Source: Amblyomma americanum
Lineage: Eukaryota > Arthropoda > Arachnida > Ixodida > Ixodidae
Length of the DNA: 64,000 nt
Reading direction: 5' to 3'
Assembly (NCBI RefSeq): GCF_052857255.1
Contig: NW_027526664.1
Coordinates: 62,001 to 126,000 of the forward strand
Shown here: piece after piece, positions 23,035-35,973 of the stretch
Position numbering within the stretch: the first letter of the stretch is position 1
How the letters are laid out: each line of letters opens with the position of its first letter
Translations under genes and position numbers: made by a program
The notes under the pieces: generated by a model
What the model saw: the letters and a program-made list of their open reading frames with translations, nothing else
Databases searched by the model: none
Told to the model about the DNA's origin: nothing

Positions 23035-26000
23035 TTTAGGTCTAAAACAGCTTGTTTCGTTGTATTAAGCACGAATACATGCTTTTCGCGCAGTTATAAG
23101 AGAAAAAGTTTTGACGCGTATCACATAGGCACTTGTAAAACCGATGTGTTCAGATCTAGCTCGTTTTGGTCTAAAACAGCTTGTTTCGTTGTATTAAGCA
23201 CGAATGCAAGCTTTTCGAGCAGTTAGAAGTTTTGACGCGTATCACATGGACACTTGTAAAACCGATGTGTTCAGATCTAGCTCGTTTAGGTCTAAAACAA
23301 CCTGTTTCGTTGTATTAAGCACGAATACATGCTTTTCGCGCAGTTATAAGAGAAAAAGTTTTGACGCGTATCCCATAGACACTAGTAAAACCGATGTGTT
23401 CAGATCTAGCTCGTTTTGGTCTAAAACAGCTTCTTTCGTTGTATTACGCATGAATACAAGCTTTTCGAGCAGTTATAAGAGAAAGTTTTGACGCGTATCA
23501 CATAGACACTTGTAAAACCGATGTGTTCAGATCTAGCTCGTTTAGGTCTAAAACAGCTTGTTTCGTTGTATTAAGCACGAATACATGCTTTTCGCGCAGT
23601 TATAAGAGAAAAAGTTTTGACGAGTATCACATGGACATTTGTAAAACCGATGTGTTCAGATCTAGCTCCTTTAGGTCTAAAACAGCTTGTTTCGTTGTAT
23701 TAAGCACGAATACATGCTTTTCACGCAGTTATAAGAGAAAAAGTTTTGACGCGTATCCCATAGACACTAGTAAAACCGATGTGTTCAGATCTAGCTCGTT
23801 TTGGTCTAAAACAGCTTCTTTCGTTGTATTACGCATGAATACAAGCTTTTCGAGCAGTTATAAGAGGAAAAGTTTTGACGCGTATCACATAGACACTTGT
23901 AAAACCGATGTGTTCAGATCTAGCTCGTTTTGGTCTAAAACAACTTGTTTCGTTGTAATACGCACGAATACAAGCTTTTCGAGCAGTTATGAGAAAAAGT
24001 TTTGACGCGTATCACATGGACACTTGTAAAACCGATGTGTTCAGATCTAGCTCGTTTAGGTCTAAAACAGCTTGTTTCGTTGTATTAAGCACGAATACAT
24101 GCTTTTCGCGCAGTTATGAGAAAAAGTTTTGACGCGTATCACATGGACACTTGTAAAACCGATGTGTTCAGATATAGCTCGTTTAGGTCTAAAACAACTT
24201 GTTTCGTTGTATTAAGCACGAATACATGCTTTTCGCGCAGTTATAAGAGAAAAAGTTTTGACGCGTATCACATAGACCCTTGTAAAACCGATGTGTTCAG
24301 ATCTAGCTCGTTTGGTCTAAAACAGCTTGTTTCGTTGTATTAAGCACGAATGCAAGCTTTTCGAGCAGTTAGAAGTTTTGACGCGTATCACATGGACACT
24401 TGTAAAACCGATGTGTTCAGATCTAGCTCGTTTTGGTCTTAAACAGCTTGTTTCGTTGTAATACGCACGAATACAAGCTTTTCGAGCAGTTATGAGAAAA
24501 AGTTTTGACGCGTATCACATGGACACTTGTAAAACCGATGTGTTCAGATCTAGCTCGTTTAGGTCTAAAACAGCTTGTTTCGTTGTATTAAGCACGAATA
24601 CATGCTTTTCGAGCAGTTATAAGAGAAAAAGTTTTGACGCGTATCACAGACACTTGTAAAACCGATGTGTTCAGATCTAGCTCGTTTTGGTCTAAAACAG
24701 CTTGTTTCGTTGTATTAAGCACGAATGCAAGCTTTTCGAGCAGTTAGAAGTTTTGACACGTATCACATGGACACTTGTAAAACCGATGTGTTCAGATCTA
24801 GCTCGTTTAGGTGTAAAACAACTTGTTTCGTTGTATTCAGCACGAATACATGCTTTTCGCGCAGTTATAAGAGAAAAAGTTTTGACGCGTATCCCATAGA
24901 CACTAGTAAAACCGATGTGTTCAGATCTAGCTCGTTTTGGTCTAAAACAGCTTCTTTCGTTGTATTACGCATGAATACAAGCTTTTCGAGCAGTTATAAG
25001 AGAAAAAGTTTTGACGCGTATCACATAGACACTTGTAAAACCGATGTGTTCAGATCTAGCTCGTTTAGGTCTAAAACAGCTTGTTTCGTTGTATTAAGCA
25101 CGAATACATGCTTTTCGCGCAGTTATAAGAGAAAAAGTTTTGACGCGTATCACATGGACATTTGAAAAAAACCGATGTGTTCAGATCTAGCTCGTTTAGG
25201 TCTAAAACAGCTTGTTTCGTTGTATTAAGCACGAATACATGCTTTTCGCGCAGTTATAAGAGAAAAAGTTTTGACGCGTATCACATAGGCACTTGTAAAA
25301 CCGATGTGTTCAGATCTAGCTCGTTTTGGTCTAAAACAGCTTGTTTCGTTGTATTAAGCACGAATGCAAGCTTTTCGAGCAGTTAGAAGTTTTGACGCGT
25401 ATCACATGGACACTTGTAAAACCGATGTGTTCAGATCTAGCTCGTTTAGGTCTAAAACAACCTGTTTCGTTGTATTAAGCACGAATACATGCTTTTCGCG
25501 CAGTTATAAGAGAAAAAGTTTTGACGCGTATCCCATAGACACTAGTAAAACCGATGTGTTCAGATCTAGCTCGTTTTGGTCTAAAACAGCTTCTTTCGTT
25601 GTATTACGCATGAATACAAGCTTTTCGAGCAGTTATAAGAGAAAGTTTTGACGCGTATCACATAGACACTTGTAAAACCGATGTGTTCAGATCTAGCTCG
25701 TTTAGGTCTAAAACAGCTTGTTTCGTTGTATTAAGCACGAATACATGCTTTTCGCGCAGTTATAAGAGAAAAAGTTTTGACGAGTATCACATGGACATTT
25801 GTAAAACCGATGTGTTCAGATCTAGCTCCTTTAGGTCTAAAACAGCTTGTTTCGTTGTATTAAGCACGAATACATGCTTTTCACGCAGTTATAAGAGAAA
25901 AAGTTTTGACGCGTATCCCATAGACACTAGTAAAACCGATGTGTTCAGATCTAGCTCGTTTTGGTCTAAAACAGCTTCTTTCGTTGTATTACGCATGAAT

Positions 26001-27875
26001 ACAAGCTTTTCGAGCAGTTATAAGAGGAAAAGTTTTGACGCGTATCACATAGACACTTGTAAAACCGATGTGTTCAGATCTAGCTCGTTTTGGTCTAAAA
26101 CAACTTGTTTCGTTGTAATACGCACGAATACAAGCTTTTCGAGCAGTTATGAGAAAAAGTTTTGACGCGTATCACATGGACACTTGTAAAACCGATGTGT
26201 TCAGATCTAGCTCGTTTAGGTCTAAAACAGCTTGTTTCGTTGTATTAAGCACGAATACATGCTTTTCGCGCAGTTATAAGAGAAAAAGTTTTGACGCGTA
26301 TCACATAGACCCTTGTAAAACCGATGTGTTCAGATCTAGCTCGTTTAGGTCTAAAACAGCTTGTTTCGTTGTATTCAGCACGAATACATGCTTTTCGCGC
26401 AGTTATAAGAGAAAAAGTTTTGACGCGTATCCCATAGACACTAGTAAAACCGATGTGTTCAGATCTAGCTCGTTTTGGTCTAAAACAGCTTCTTTCGTTG
26501 TATTACGCATGAATACAAGCTTTTCGAGCAGTTATAAGAGAAAAAGTTTTGACGCGTATCACATAGACACTTGTAAAACCGGTGTGTTCAGATCTAGCTC
26601 GTTTAGGTCTAAAACAGCTTGTTTCGTTGTATTAAGCACGAATACATGCTTTTCGCGCAGTTATAAGAGAAAAAGTTTTGACGCGTATCACATGGACATT
26701 TGTAAAACCGATGTGTTCAGATCTAGCTCGTTTAGGTCTAAAACAGCTTGTTTCGTTGTATTAAGCACGAATACATCCTTTTCGCACAGTTATAAGAGAA
26801 AAAGTTTTGACGCGTATCCCATAGACACTAGTAAAACCGATGTGTTCAGATCTAGCTCGTTTAGGTCTAAAACGGCTTGTTTTGTTGTATTAAGCACGAA
26901 TACATGCTTTTCGCGCAGTTATAAGAGAAAAAGTTTTGACGCGTATCACATGGACATTTGTAAAACCGATGTGTTCAAATCTAGCTCGTTTAGGTCCAAA
27001 ACAGCTTGTTTCGTTGTATTAAGCACGAATACATGCTTTTCGCGCAGTTATAAGAGAAAAAGTTTTGACGCGTATCACATACACTTGTAAAACCGATGTG
27101 TTCAGATCTAGCTCGTTTTGGTCTAAAACAGCTTGTTTCGTTGTAATACGCACGAATACAAGCTTTTCGAGCAGTTATGAGAAAAAGTTTTGACGCGTAT
27201 CACATGGACACTTGTAAAACCGATGTGTTCAGATCTAGCTCGTTTAGGTCTAAAACAGCTTGTTTCGTTGTATTAAGCACGAATACATGCTTTTCGCGCA
27301 GTTATAAGAGAAAAAGTTTTGACGCGTATCCCATAGACACTAGTAAAACCGATGTGTTCAGATCTAGCTCGTTTTGGTCTAAAACAGCTTCTTTCGTTGT
27401 ATTACGCATGAATACAAGCTTTTCGAGCAGTTATAAGAGAAAGTTTTGACGCGTATCACATAGACACTTGTAAAACCGATGTGTTCAGATCTAGCTCGTT
27501 TAGGTCTAAAACAGCTTGTTTCGTTGTATTAAGCACGAATGCAAGCTTTTCGAGCAGTTAGAAGTTTTGACGCGTATCACATGGACACTTGTAAAACCGA
27601 TGTGTTCAGATCTAGCTAGTTTAGGTCTAAAACAACCTGTTTCGTTGTATTAAGCACGAATACATGCTTTTCGCGCAGTTATAAGAGAAAAAGTTTTGAC
27701 GCGTATCCCATAGACACTAGTAAAACCGATGTGTTCAGATCTAGCTCGTTTTGGTCTAAAACAGCTTCTTTCGTTGTATTACGCATGAATACAAGCTTTT
27801 CGAGCAGTTATAAGAGAAAGTTTTGACGCGTATCACATAGACACTTGTAAAACCGATGTGTTCAGATCTAGCTCC
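23035..27875 (+). repeat. 4841-bp tandem duplication, copy 2
   Basis: It is nearly identical to 18194-23034. In my reading the clear differences are GGTCTAAAAC at about 24940 (GGTGTAAAAC in copy 1) and ATAAGAGAAA at about 27053 (ATAATAGAAA in copy 1). Matching runs about 88 bp past the end before breaking at TATCACATAGG versus TATCCCATAG. Confidence 0.9.
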
Positions 27876-30005
27876 TTTAGGTCTAAAACAGCTTGTTTCG
27901 TTGTATTAAGCACGAATACATGCTTTTCGCGCAGTTATAAGAGAAAAAGTTTTGACGCGTATCCCATAGACACTAGTAAAACCGATGTGTTCAGATCTAG
28001 CTCGTTTTGGTCTAAAACAGCTTCTTTCGTTGTATTACGCATGAATACAAGCTTTTCGAGCAGTTATAAGAGGAAAAGTTTTGACGCGTATCACATAGAC
28101 ACTTGTAAAACCGATGTGTTCAGATCTAGCTCGTTTTGGTCTAAAACAACTTGTTTCGTTGTAATACGCACGAATACAAGCTTTTCGAGCAGTTATGAGA
28201 AAAAGTTTTGACGCGTATCACATGGACACTTGTAAAACCGATGTGTTCAGATCTAGCTCGTTTAGGTCTAAAACAGCTTGTTTCGTTGTATTAAGCACGA
28301 ATACATGCTTTTCGCGCAGTTATGAGAAAAAGTTTTGACGCGTATCACATGGACACTTGTAAAACCGATGTGTTCAGATATAGCTCGTTTAGGTCTAAAA
28401 CAACTTGTTTCGTTGTATTAAGCACGAATACATGCTTTTCGCGCAGTTATAAGAGAAAAAGTTTTGACGCGTATCACATAGACCCTTGTAAAACCGATGT
28501 GTTCAGATCTAGCTCGTTTTGGTCTAAAACAGCTTGTTTCGTTGTATTAAGCACGAATGCAAGCTTTTCGAGCAGTTAGAAGTTTTGACGCGTATCACAT
28601 GGACACTTGTAAAACCGATGTGTTCAGATCTAGCTCGTTTAGGTCTAAAACAGCTTGTTTCGTTGTATTCAGCACGAATACATGCTTTTCGCGCAGTTAT
28701 AAGAGAAAAAGTTTTGACGCGTATCCCATAGACACTAGTAAAACCGATGTGTTCAGATCTAGCTCGTTTTGGTCTAAAACAGCTTCTTTCGTTGTATTAC
28801 GCATGAATACAAGCTTTTCGAGCAGTTATAAGAGAAAAAGTTTTGACGCGTATCACATAGACACTTGTAAAACCGGTGTGTTCAGATCTAGCTCGTTTAG
28901 GTCTAAAACAGCTTGTTTCGTTGTATTAAGCACGAATACATGCTTTTCGCGCAGTTATAAGAGAAAAAGTTTTGACGCGTATCACATGGACATTTGTAAA
29001 ACCGATGTGTTCAGATCTAGCTCGTTTAGGTCTAAAACAGCTTGTTTCGTTGTATTAAGCACGAATACATGCTTTTCGCGCAGTTATAAGAGAAAAAGTT
29101 TTGACGCGTATCCCATAGACACTAGTAAAACCGATGTGTTCAGATCCAGCTCGTTTAGGTCTAAAACAGCTTGTTTCGTTGTATTAAGCACGAATACATG
29201 CTTTTCGCGCAGTTATAAGAGAAAAAGTTTTGACGCGTATCACATGGACATTTGTAAAACCGATGTGTTCAAATCTAGCTCGTTTAGGTCCAAAACAGCT
29301 TGTTTCGTTGTATTAAGCACGAATACATGCTTTTCGCGCAGTTATAAGAGAAAAAGTTTTGACGCGTATCACATACACTTGTAAAACCGATGTGTTCAGA
29401 TCTAGCTCGTTTTGGTCTAAAACAGCTTGTTTCGTTGTAATACGCACGAATACAAGCTTTTCGAGCAGTTATGAGAAAAAGTTTTGACGCGTATCACATG
29501 GACACTTGTAAAACCGATGTGTTCAGATCTAGCTCGTTTAGGTCTAAAACAGCTTGTTTCGTTGTATTAGGCACGAATACATGCTTTTCGAGCAGTTATA
29601 AGAGAAAAAGCTTTGACGCGTATCACACTAGTAAAACCGATGTGTTCAGATCTAGCTCGTTTTGGTCTAAAACAGCTTCTTCCGTTGTATTACGCATGAA
29701 TACAAGCTTTTCGAGCAGTCATAAGAGAAAAAGTTTTGACGCGTATCACATAGACACTTGTAAAACCGATGTGCTCAGATCTAGCTCGTTTAGGTCTAAA
29801 CCAGCTTGTTTCGTTGTATTAAGCACGAATACATGCTTTTCGCGCAGTTATAAGAGAAAAAGTTTTGACGCGTATCATATGGACATTTGTAAAACCGATG
29901 TGTTCAGATCTAGCTCGTTTAGGTCTAAAACAGCTTGTTTCGTTGTATTAAGCACGAATACATGCTTTTCGCGCAGTTATAAGAGAAAAAGTTTTGACGC
30001 GTATC
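27851..30005 (+). repeat. 14656-bp-offset duplicate, copy 2 (about 2.15 kb)
   Basis: This is the partner of 13195-15349. Private changes here are AGATCCAGC near 29146 and TAAACCAGC near 29797. Its left end is also the right end of the 4841 bp duplication, so the two events share a breakpoint monomer (CTCCTTTAGG). Confidence 0.85.
29611..29733 (+). repeat. Truncated-head monomer, 6-bp deletion (123 bp), copy 2
   Basis: This is the second and only other copy of the TATCACACTAGT monomer, with the same CTTTGACGCG start and the same TCTTCCGTTG change in the body. It ties 29.6 kb to 15.0 kb. Confidence 0.88.
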
Positions 30006-30950
30006 ACATACACTTGTAAAACCGATGTGTTCAGATCTAGCTCGTTTTGGTCTAAAACAGCTTGTTTCGTTGTAATACGCACGAATACAAGCTTTCCGAG
30101 CAGTTATGAGAAAAAGTTTTGACGCGTATCACATGGTCACTTGTAAAACCGATGTGTTCAGATCTAGCTCGTTTTGGTCTAAAACAGCTTGTTTCGTTGT
30201 AATACGCACGAATACAAGCTTTTCGAGCAGTTATGAGAAAAAGTTTTGACGCGTATCACATGGACACTTGTAAAACTGATGTGTTCAGATCTAGCTCGTT
30301 TAGGTCTAAATCAGCTTGTTTCGTTGTATTAAGCACGAATACATGCTTTTCGAGCAGTTATAAGAGAAAAAGGTTTGACGCGTATCACATAGACACTTGT
30401 AAAACCGATGTGTTCAGATCTAGCTCGTTTTGGTCTAAAACAGCTTGTTTCGTTGTATTAAGCACGAATGCAAGCTTTTCGAGCAGTTAGAAGTTTTGAC
30501 GCGTATCACATGGACACTTGTAAAACCGATGTGTTCAGATCTAGCTCGTTTAGGTCTAAAACAACTTGTTTCGTTGTATTAAGCACGAATACATGCTTTT
30601 CGCGCAGTTATAAGAGAAAAAGTTTTGACGCGTATCCCATAGACACTAGTAAAACCGATGTGTTCAGATCTAGCTCGTTTTGGTCTAAAACAGCTTCTTT
30701 CGTTGTATTACGCATGAATACAAGCTTTTCGAGCAGTTATAAGTGAAAAAGTTTTGACGCGTATCACATAGACACTTGTAAAACCGATGTGTTCAGATCT
30801 AGCTCGTTTAGGTCTAAAACAGCTTGTTTCGTTGTATTAAGCACGAATACATGCTTTTCGCGCAGTTATAAGAGAAAAAGTTTTGACGCGCATCACATAG
30901 ACACTTGTAAAACCGATGTGTTCAGATCTAGCTCGTTTAGGTCTAAAACA

Positions 30951-31020
30951 GCTTTTTCTTTGTATTAAGCACGAATACATGCTTTTCGCGCAGTTATAAG
31001 AGAAAAAGTTTAGAGGCGCA
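30951..31020 (+). repeat. Locally divergent monomer junction
   Basis: CAGCTTTTTCTTTG (one base lost from the TTTCTTTG variant) is followed about 60 bp later by AGTTTAGAGGCGCATCAC, where three substitutions within 8 bp destroy the MluI site. Such clustered changes are rare elsewhere in the array. Confidence 0.7.
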
Positions 31021-32790
31021 TCACATGGACATTTGTAAAACCGATGTGTTCAGATCTAGCTCGTTTAGGTCTAAAACAGCTTGTTTCGTTGTATTAAGCA
31101 CGAATACATGCTTTTCGCGCAGTTATAAGAGAAAAAGTTTTGACGCGTATCACATACACTTGTAAAACCGATGTGTTCAGATCTAGCTCGTTTTGGTCTA
31201 AAACAGCTTGTTTCGTTGTAATACGCACGAATACAAGCTTTTCGAGCAGTTATGAGAAAAAGTTTTGACGCGTATCACATGGACACTTGTAAAACCGATG
31301 TGTTCAGATCTAGCTCGTTTAGGTCTAAAACAGCTTGTTTCGTTGTATTAAGCACGAATACATGCTTTTCGAGCAGTTATAAGAGAAAAAGTTTTGACGC
31401 GTATCACATAGACACTTGTAAAACCGATGTGTTCAGATCTAGCTCGTTTTGGTCTAAAACAGCTTGTTTCGTTGTATTAAGCACGAATGCAAGCTTTTCG
31501 AGCAGTTAGAAGTTTTGACGCGTATCACATGGACACTTGTAAAACCGATGTGTTCAGATCTAGCTCGTTTTGGTCTAAAACAACTTGTTTCGTTGTATTA
31601 AGCACGAATACATGCTTTTCGCGCAGTTATAAGAGAAAAAGTTTTGACGCGTATCCCATAGACACTAGTAAAACCGATGTGTTCAGATCTAGCTCGTTTA
31701 GGTCTAAAACAGCTTGTTTCGTTGTACTAAGCACGAATACATGCTTTTCGCGCAGTTATAAGAGAAAAAGTTTTGACGCGTATCACATAGACACTTGTAA
31801 AACCGATGTGTTCAGATCTAGCTCGTTTAGGTCTAAAACAGCTTGTTTCTTTGTAATACGCACGAATACAAGCTTTTCGAGCAGTTATGAGAAAAAGTTT
31901 TGACGCGTATCACATGGACACTTGTAAAACCGATGTGTTCAGATCTAGCTCGTTTAGGTCTAAATCAGCTTGTTTCGTTGTATTAGGCACGAATACATGC
32001 TTTTCGAGCAGTTATAAGAGAAAAAGTTTTGACGCGTATCACATAGACACTTGTAAAACCGATGTGTTCAGATCTAGCTCGTTTTGGTCTAAAACAGCTT
32101 GTTTCGTTGTATTAAGCACGAATGCAAGCTTTTCGAGCAGTTAGAAGTTTTGACGCGTATCACATGGACACTTGTAAAACCGATGTGTTCAGATCTAGCT
32201 CGTTTAGGTCTAAAACAACTTGTTTCGTTGTATTAAGCACGAATACATGCTTTTCGCGCAGTTATAAGAGAAAAAGATTTGACGCGTATCCCATAGACAC
32301 TAGTAAAACCGATGTGTTCAGATCTAGCTCGTTTTGGACTAAAACAGCTTCTTTCGTTGTATTACGCATGAATACAAGCTTTTCGAGCAGTTATAAGAGA
32401 AAAAGTTTTGACGCGTATCACATAGACACTTGTAAAACCGATGTGTTCAGATCTAGCTCGTTTAGGTCTAAAACAGCTTGTTTCGTTGTATTAAGCACGA
32501 ATACATGCTTTTCGCGCAGTTATAAGAGAAAACGTTTTGACGCGTATCACATAGACACTTGCAAAACCGATGTGTTCAGATCTAGCTCGTTTTGGTCTAA
32601 AACAACTTGTTTCGTTGTAATACGCACGAATACAAGCTTTTCGAGCAGTTATGAGAAAGAGTTTTGACGCGTATCACATGGACACTTGTAAAACCGATGT
32701 GTTCAGATCTAGCTCGTTTAGGTCTAAAACAGCTTGTTTCGTTGTATTAAGCACGAATACATGCTTTTCGCGCAGTTATAAGAGAAAAAG

Positions 32791-33169
32791 TTTTGACGCG
32801 TATCACATGGACACTTGTAAAACCGATGTGTTCAGATCTAGCTCGTTTTGGTGTAAAACAGCTTGTTTCGGTTTATTAAGCACGAATACATGCTTTGGCG
32901 CAGTTATAAGAGAAAAACTTTTGACGCGTAACACAAGGACTTGTAAAACCGATGTGTTCAGATTTAGCTCGTTTTGGTCTAAAACAGCTTGTTTGGTTGT
33001 ATTAAGCGCGAATACAAGCTTTTCGCGCAGTTATAAGAGAAAAAGTTTTGACGCCTGTCACAGGGAGACTTGTAAAACCGATGTGTTCAGATCTAGCTCG
33101 TTTTGGTCTAAAACAGCTTGTTTCGTTGTATTAAGCACGAATACAAGCTTTTCGAGCAGTTATCAGAAG
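32791..33169 (+). repeat. E-G-F landmark trimer, first complete copy (379 bp)
   Basis: E (32791-32918, 128 bp) has TTTTGGTGTAAAAC, TTTCGGTTTATT and CTTTGGCGCAG. G (32919-33045, 127 bp) has the shortened head CACAAGGACTTG, ATTTAGCTCG (no BglII) and TTTGGTTG with AAGCGCG. F (33046-33169, 124 bp) has the head GACGCCTGTCACAGGGAG without MluI and the GTTATCAGAAG junction. These are the most divergent intact monomers in the window. Further complete trimers end at 35973, 38779, 42394, 45455, 48387, 51959, 54892, 61285 and 63967. Confidence 0.9.
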
Positions 33170-35973
33170 TTTTGACGCGTATCACATGGACACTTGTAAA
33201 ACCGATGTGTTCAGATCTAGCTCGTTTAGGTCTAAAACAGCTTGTTTCGTTGTATTAGGCATGAATACATGCTTTTCGCGCAGTTATAAGAGAAAAAGTT
33301 TTGACGCGTATCACATAGACACTTGTAAAACCGATGTGTTCAGATCTAGCTCGTTTTGGTCTAAAACAGCTTCTTTCGTTGTATTACGCATGAATACAAG
33401 CTTTTCGAGCAGTCATAAGAGAAAAAGTTTTGACGCGTATCACATAGACACTTGTAAAACCGATGTGCTCAGATCTAGCTCGTTTAGGTCTAAAACAGCT
33501 TGTTTCGTTGTATTAAGCACGAATACATTCTTTTCGCGCAGTTATAAGAGAAAAAGTTTTGACGCGTATCATATGGACATTTGTAAAACCGATGTGTTCA
33601 GATCTAGCTCGTTTAGGTCTAAAACAGCTTGTTTCGTTGTATTAAGCACGAATACATGCTTTTCGCGCAGTTATAAGAGAAAAAGTTTTGACGCGTATCA
33701 CATACACTTGTAAAACCGATGTGTTCAGATCTAGCTCGTTTTGGTCTAAAACAGCTTGTTTCGTTGTAATACGCACGAATACAAGCTTTCCGAGCAGTTA
33801 TGAGAAAAAGTTTTGACGCGTATCACATGGACACTTGTAAAACCGATGTGTTCAGATCTAGCTCGTTTTGGTCTAAAACAGCTTGTTTCGTTGTAATACG
33901 CACGAATACAAGCTTTTCGAGCAGTTATGAGAAAAAGTTTTGACGCGTATCACATGGACACTTGTAAAACTGATGTGTTCAGATCTAGCTCGTTTAGGTC
34001 TAAATCAGCTTGTTTCGTTGTATTAAGCACGAATACATGCTTTTCGAGCAGTTATAAGAGAAAAAGTTTTGACGCGTATCACATAGACACTTGTAAAACC
34101 GATGTGTTCAGATCTAGCTCGTTTTGGTCTAAAACAGCTTGTTTCGTTGTATTAAGCACGAATGCAAGCTTTTCGAGCAGTTAGAAGTTTTGACGCGTAT
34201 CACATGGACACTTGTAAAACCGATGTGTTCAGATCTAGCTCGTTTAGGTCTAAAACAACTTGTTTCGTTGTATTAAGCACGAATACATGCTTTTCGTGCA
34301 GTTATAAGAGAAAAAGTTTGGACGCGTATCCCATAGACACTAGTAAAACCGATGTGTTCAGATCTAGCTCGTTTTGGTCTAAAACAGCTTCTTTCGTTGT
34401 ATTACGCATGAATACAAGCTTTTCGAGCAGTTATAAGAGAAAAAGTTTTGACGCGTATCACATAGACGCTTGTAAAACCGATGTGTTCAGATCTAGCTCG
34501 TTTAGGTCTAAAACAGCTTGTTTCGTTGTATTAAGCACGAATACATGCTTTTCGCGCAGTTATAAGAGAAAAAGTTTTGACGCGTATCACATAGACACTT
34601 GTAAAACCGATGTGTTCAGATCTAGCTCGTTTAGGTCTAAAACAGCTTGTTTCTTTGTATTAAGCACGAATACATGCTTTTCGCGCAGTTATAAGAGAAA
34701 AAGTTTTGACGCGTATCACATGGACATTTGTAAAACCGATGTGTTCAGATCTAGCTCGTTTAGGTCTAAAACAGCTTGTTTCGTTGTATTAAGCACGAAT
34801 ACATGCTTTTCGCGCAGTTAGAAGTTTTGACGCGTATCACATGGACACTTGTAAAACCGATGTGTTCAGATCTAGCTCGTTTACGTCTAAAACAACTTGT
34901 TTCGTTGTATTAAGCACGAATACATGCTTTTCGCGCAGTTATAAGAGAAAAAGTTTTGACGCGTATCCCATAGACACTAGTAAAACCGATGTGTTCAGAT
35001 CTAGCTCGTTTTGGTCTAAAACAGCTTCTTTCGTTGTATTACGCATGAATACAAGCTTTTCGAGCAGTTATAAGAGAAAAAGTTTTGACGCGTATCACAT
35101 AGACACTTGTAAAACCGATGTGTTCAGATCTAGCTCGTTTAGGTCTAAAACAGCTTGTTTCGTTGTATTAAGCACGAATACATGCTTTTCGCGCAATTAT
35201 AAGAGAAAAAGTTTTGACGCGTATCACATGGACATTTGTAAAACCGATGTGTTCAGATCTAGCTCGTTTAGGTCTAAAACAGCTTGTTTCGTTGTATTAA
35301 GCACGAATACATGCTTTTCGCGCAGTTATAAGAGAAAAAGTTTTGACGCGTATCACATAGACACTTGCAAAACCGATGTGTTCAGATCTAGCTCGTTTTG
35401 GTCTAAAACAACTTGTTTCGTTGTAATACGCACGAATACAAGCTTTGCGAGCAGTTATGAGAAAAAGTTTTGACGCGTATCACATGGACACTTGTAAAAC
35501 CGATGTGTTCAGATCTAGCTCGTTTAGGTCTAAAACAGCTTGTTTCGTTGTATTAAGCACGAATACATGCTTTTCGCGCAGTTATAAGAGAAAAAGTTGA
35601 CGCGTATCACATGGACACTTGTAAAACCGATGTGTTCAGATCTAGCTCGTTTTGGTGTAAAACAGCTTGTTTCGGTTTATTAAGCACGAATACATGCTTT
35701 GGCGCAGTTATAAGAGAAAAACGTTTGACGCGTATCACAAGGACTTGTAAAACCGATGTGTTCAGATTTAGCTCGTTTTGGTCTAAAACAGCTTGTTTGG
35801 TTGTATTAAGCGCGAATACAAGCTTTTCGCGCAGTTATAAGAGAAAAAGTTTTGACGCCTGTCACAGAGAGACTTGTAAAACCGATGTGTTCAGATCTAG
35901 CTCGTTTTGGTCTAAAACAGCTTCTTTCGTTGTATTAAGCACGAATACAAGCTTTTCGAGCAGTTATCAGAAG
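33170..35973 (+). repeat. Long HOR unit U1, 22-mer (2804 bp)
   Basis: The 22 monomers were counted. The deletions (2, 2, 2, 8, 8, 2, 2, then 1, 2 and 5 in E-G-F) sum to 34 and predict 2838 - 34 = 2804 bp, as observed. Slots in order include the AGGCATG opener, GTCATAAGAG, GTGCTCAG, CATATG, two C-tailed monomers, AAACTGATG, D, ACAACTTG, B, A, TTTCTTTG, a GCAGTTAGAAG-ended monomer, ACAACTTG, B, CGCAATTAT, GACATTTG, CTTGCAAAAC with C tail, ATGGACACTTG, E, G, F. Confidence 0.88.

Larger units (their letters stand above)
13677..29481 (+). repeat. Domain III: mosaic of nested segmental duplications
   Basis: This zone uses the same subtypes as domain II but has no simple HOR. It is built from long duplicated segments at offsets 2160, 4841, 9793 and 14656 bp, listed separately. 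It contains the ACAACCTG, TAGGCAC, CTCCTTTAGG and AGATATAGC variant monomers at repeated spacings. No gene or unique insert is present. Confidence 0.82.
29482..33169 (+). repeat. Long HOR unit U0 (3688 bp)
   Basis: This is the first unit of the long HOR family. Its opening monomers (AGGCACG variant, truncated 123 bp monomer, GTGCTCAG, CATATG, short head, ATGGTCAC with C-type tail, AAACTGATG with TAAATCAGC) are in the order seen in later units, and it ends with the first complete E-G-F trimer. It contains two mid-unit blocks with D monomers (near 30380-30490, 31400-31510 and 32060-32145) and the divergent stretch near 30950-31020. Confidence 0.8.
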
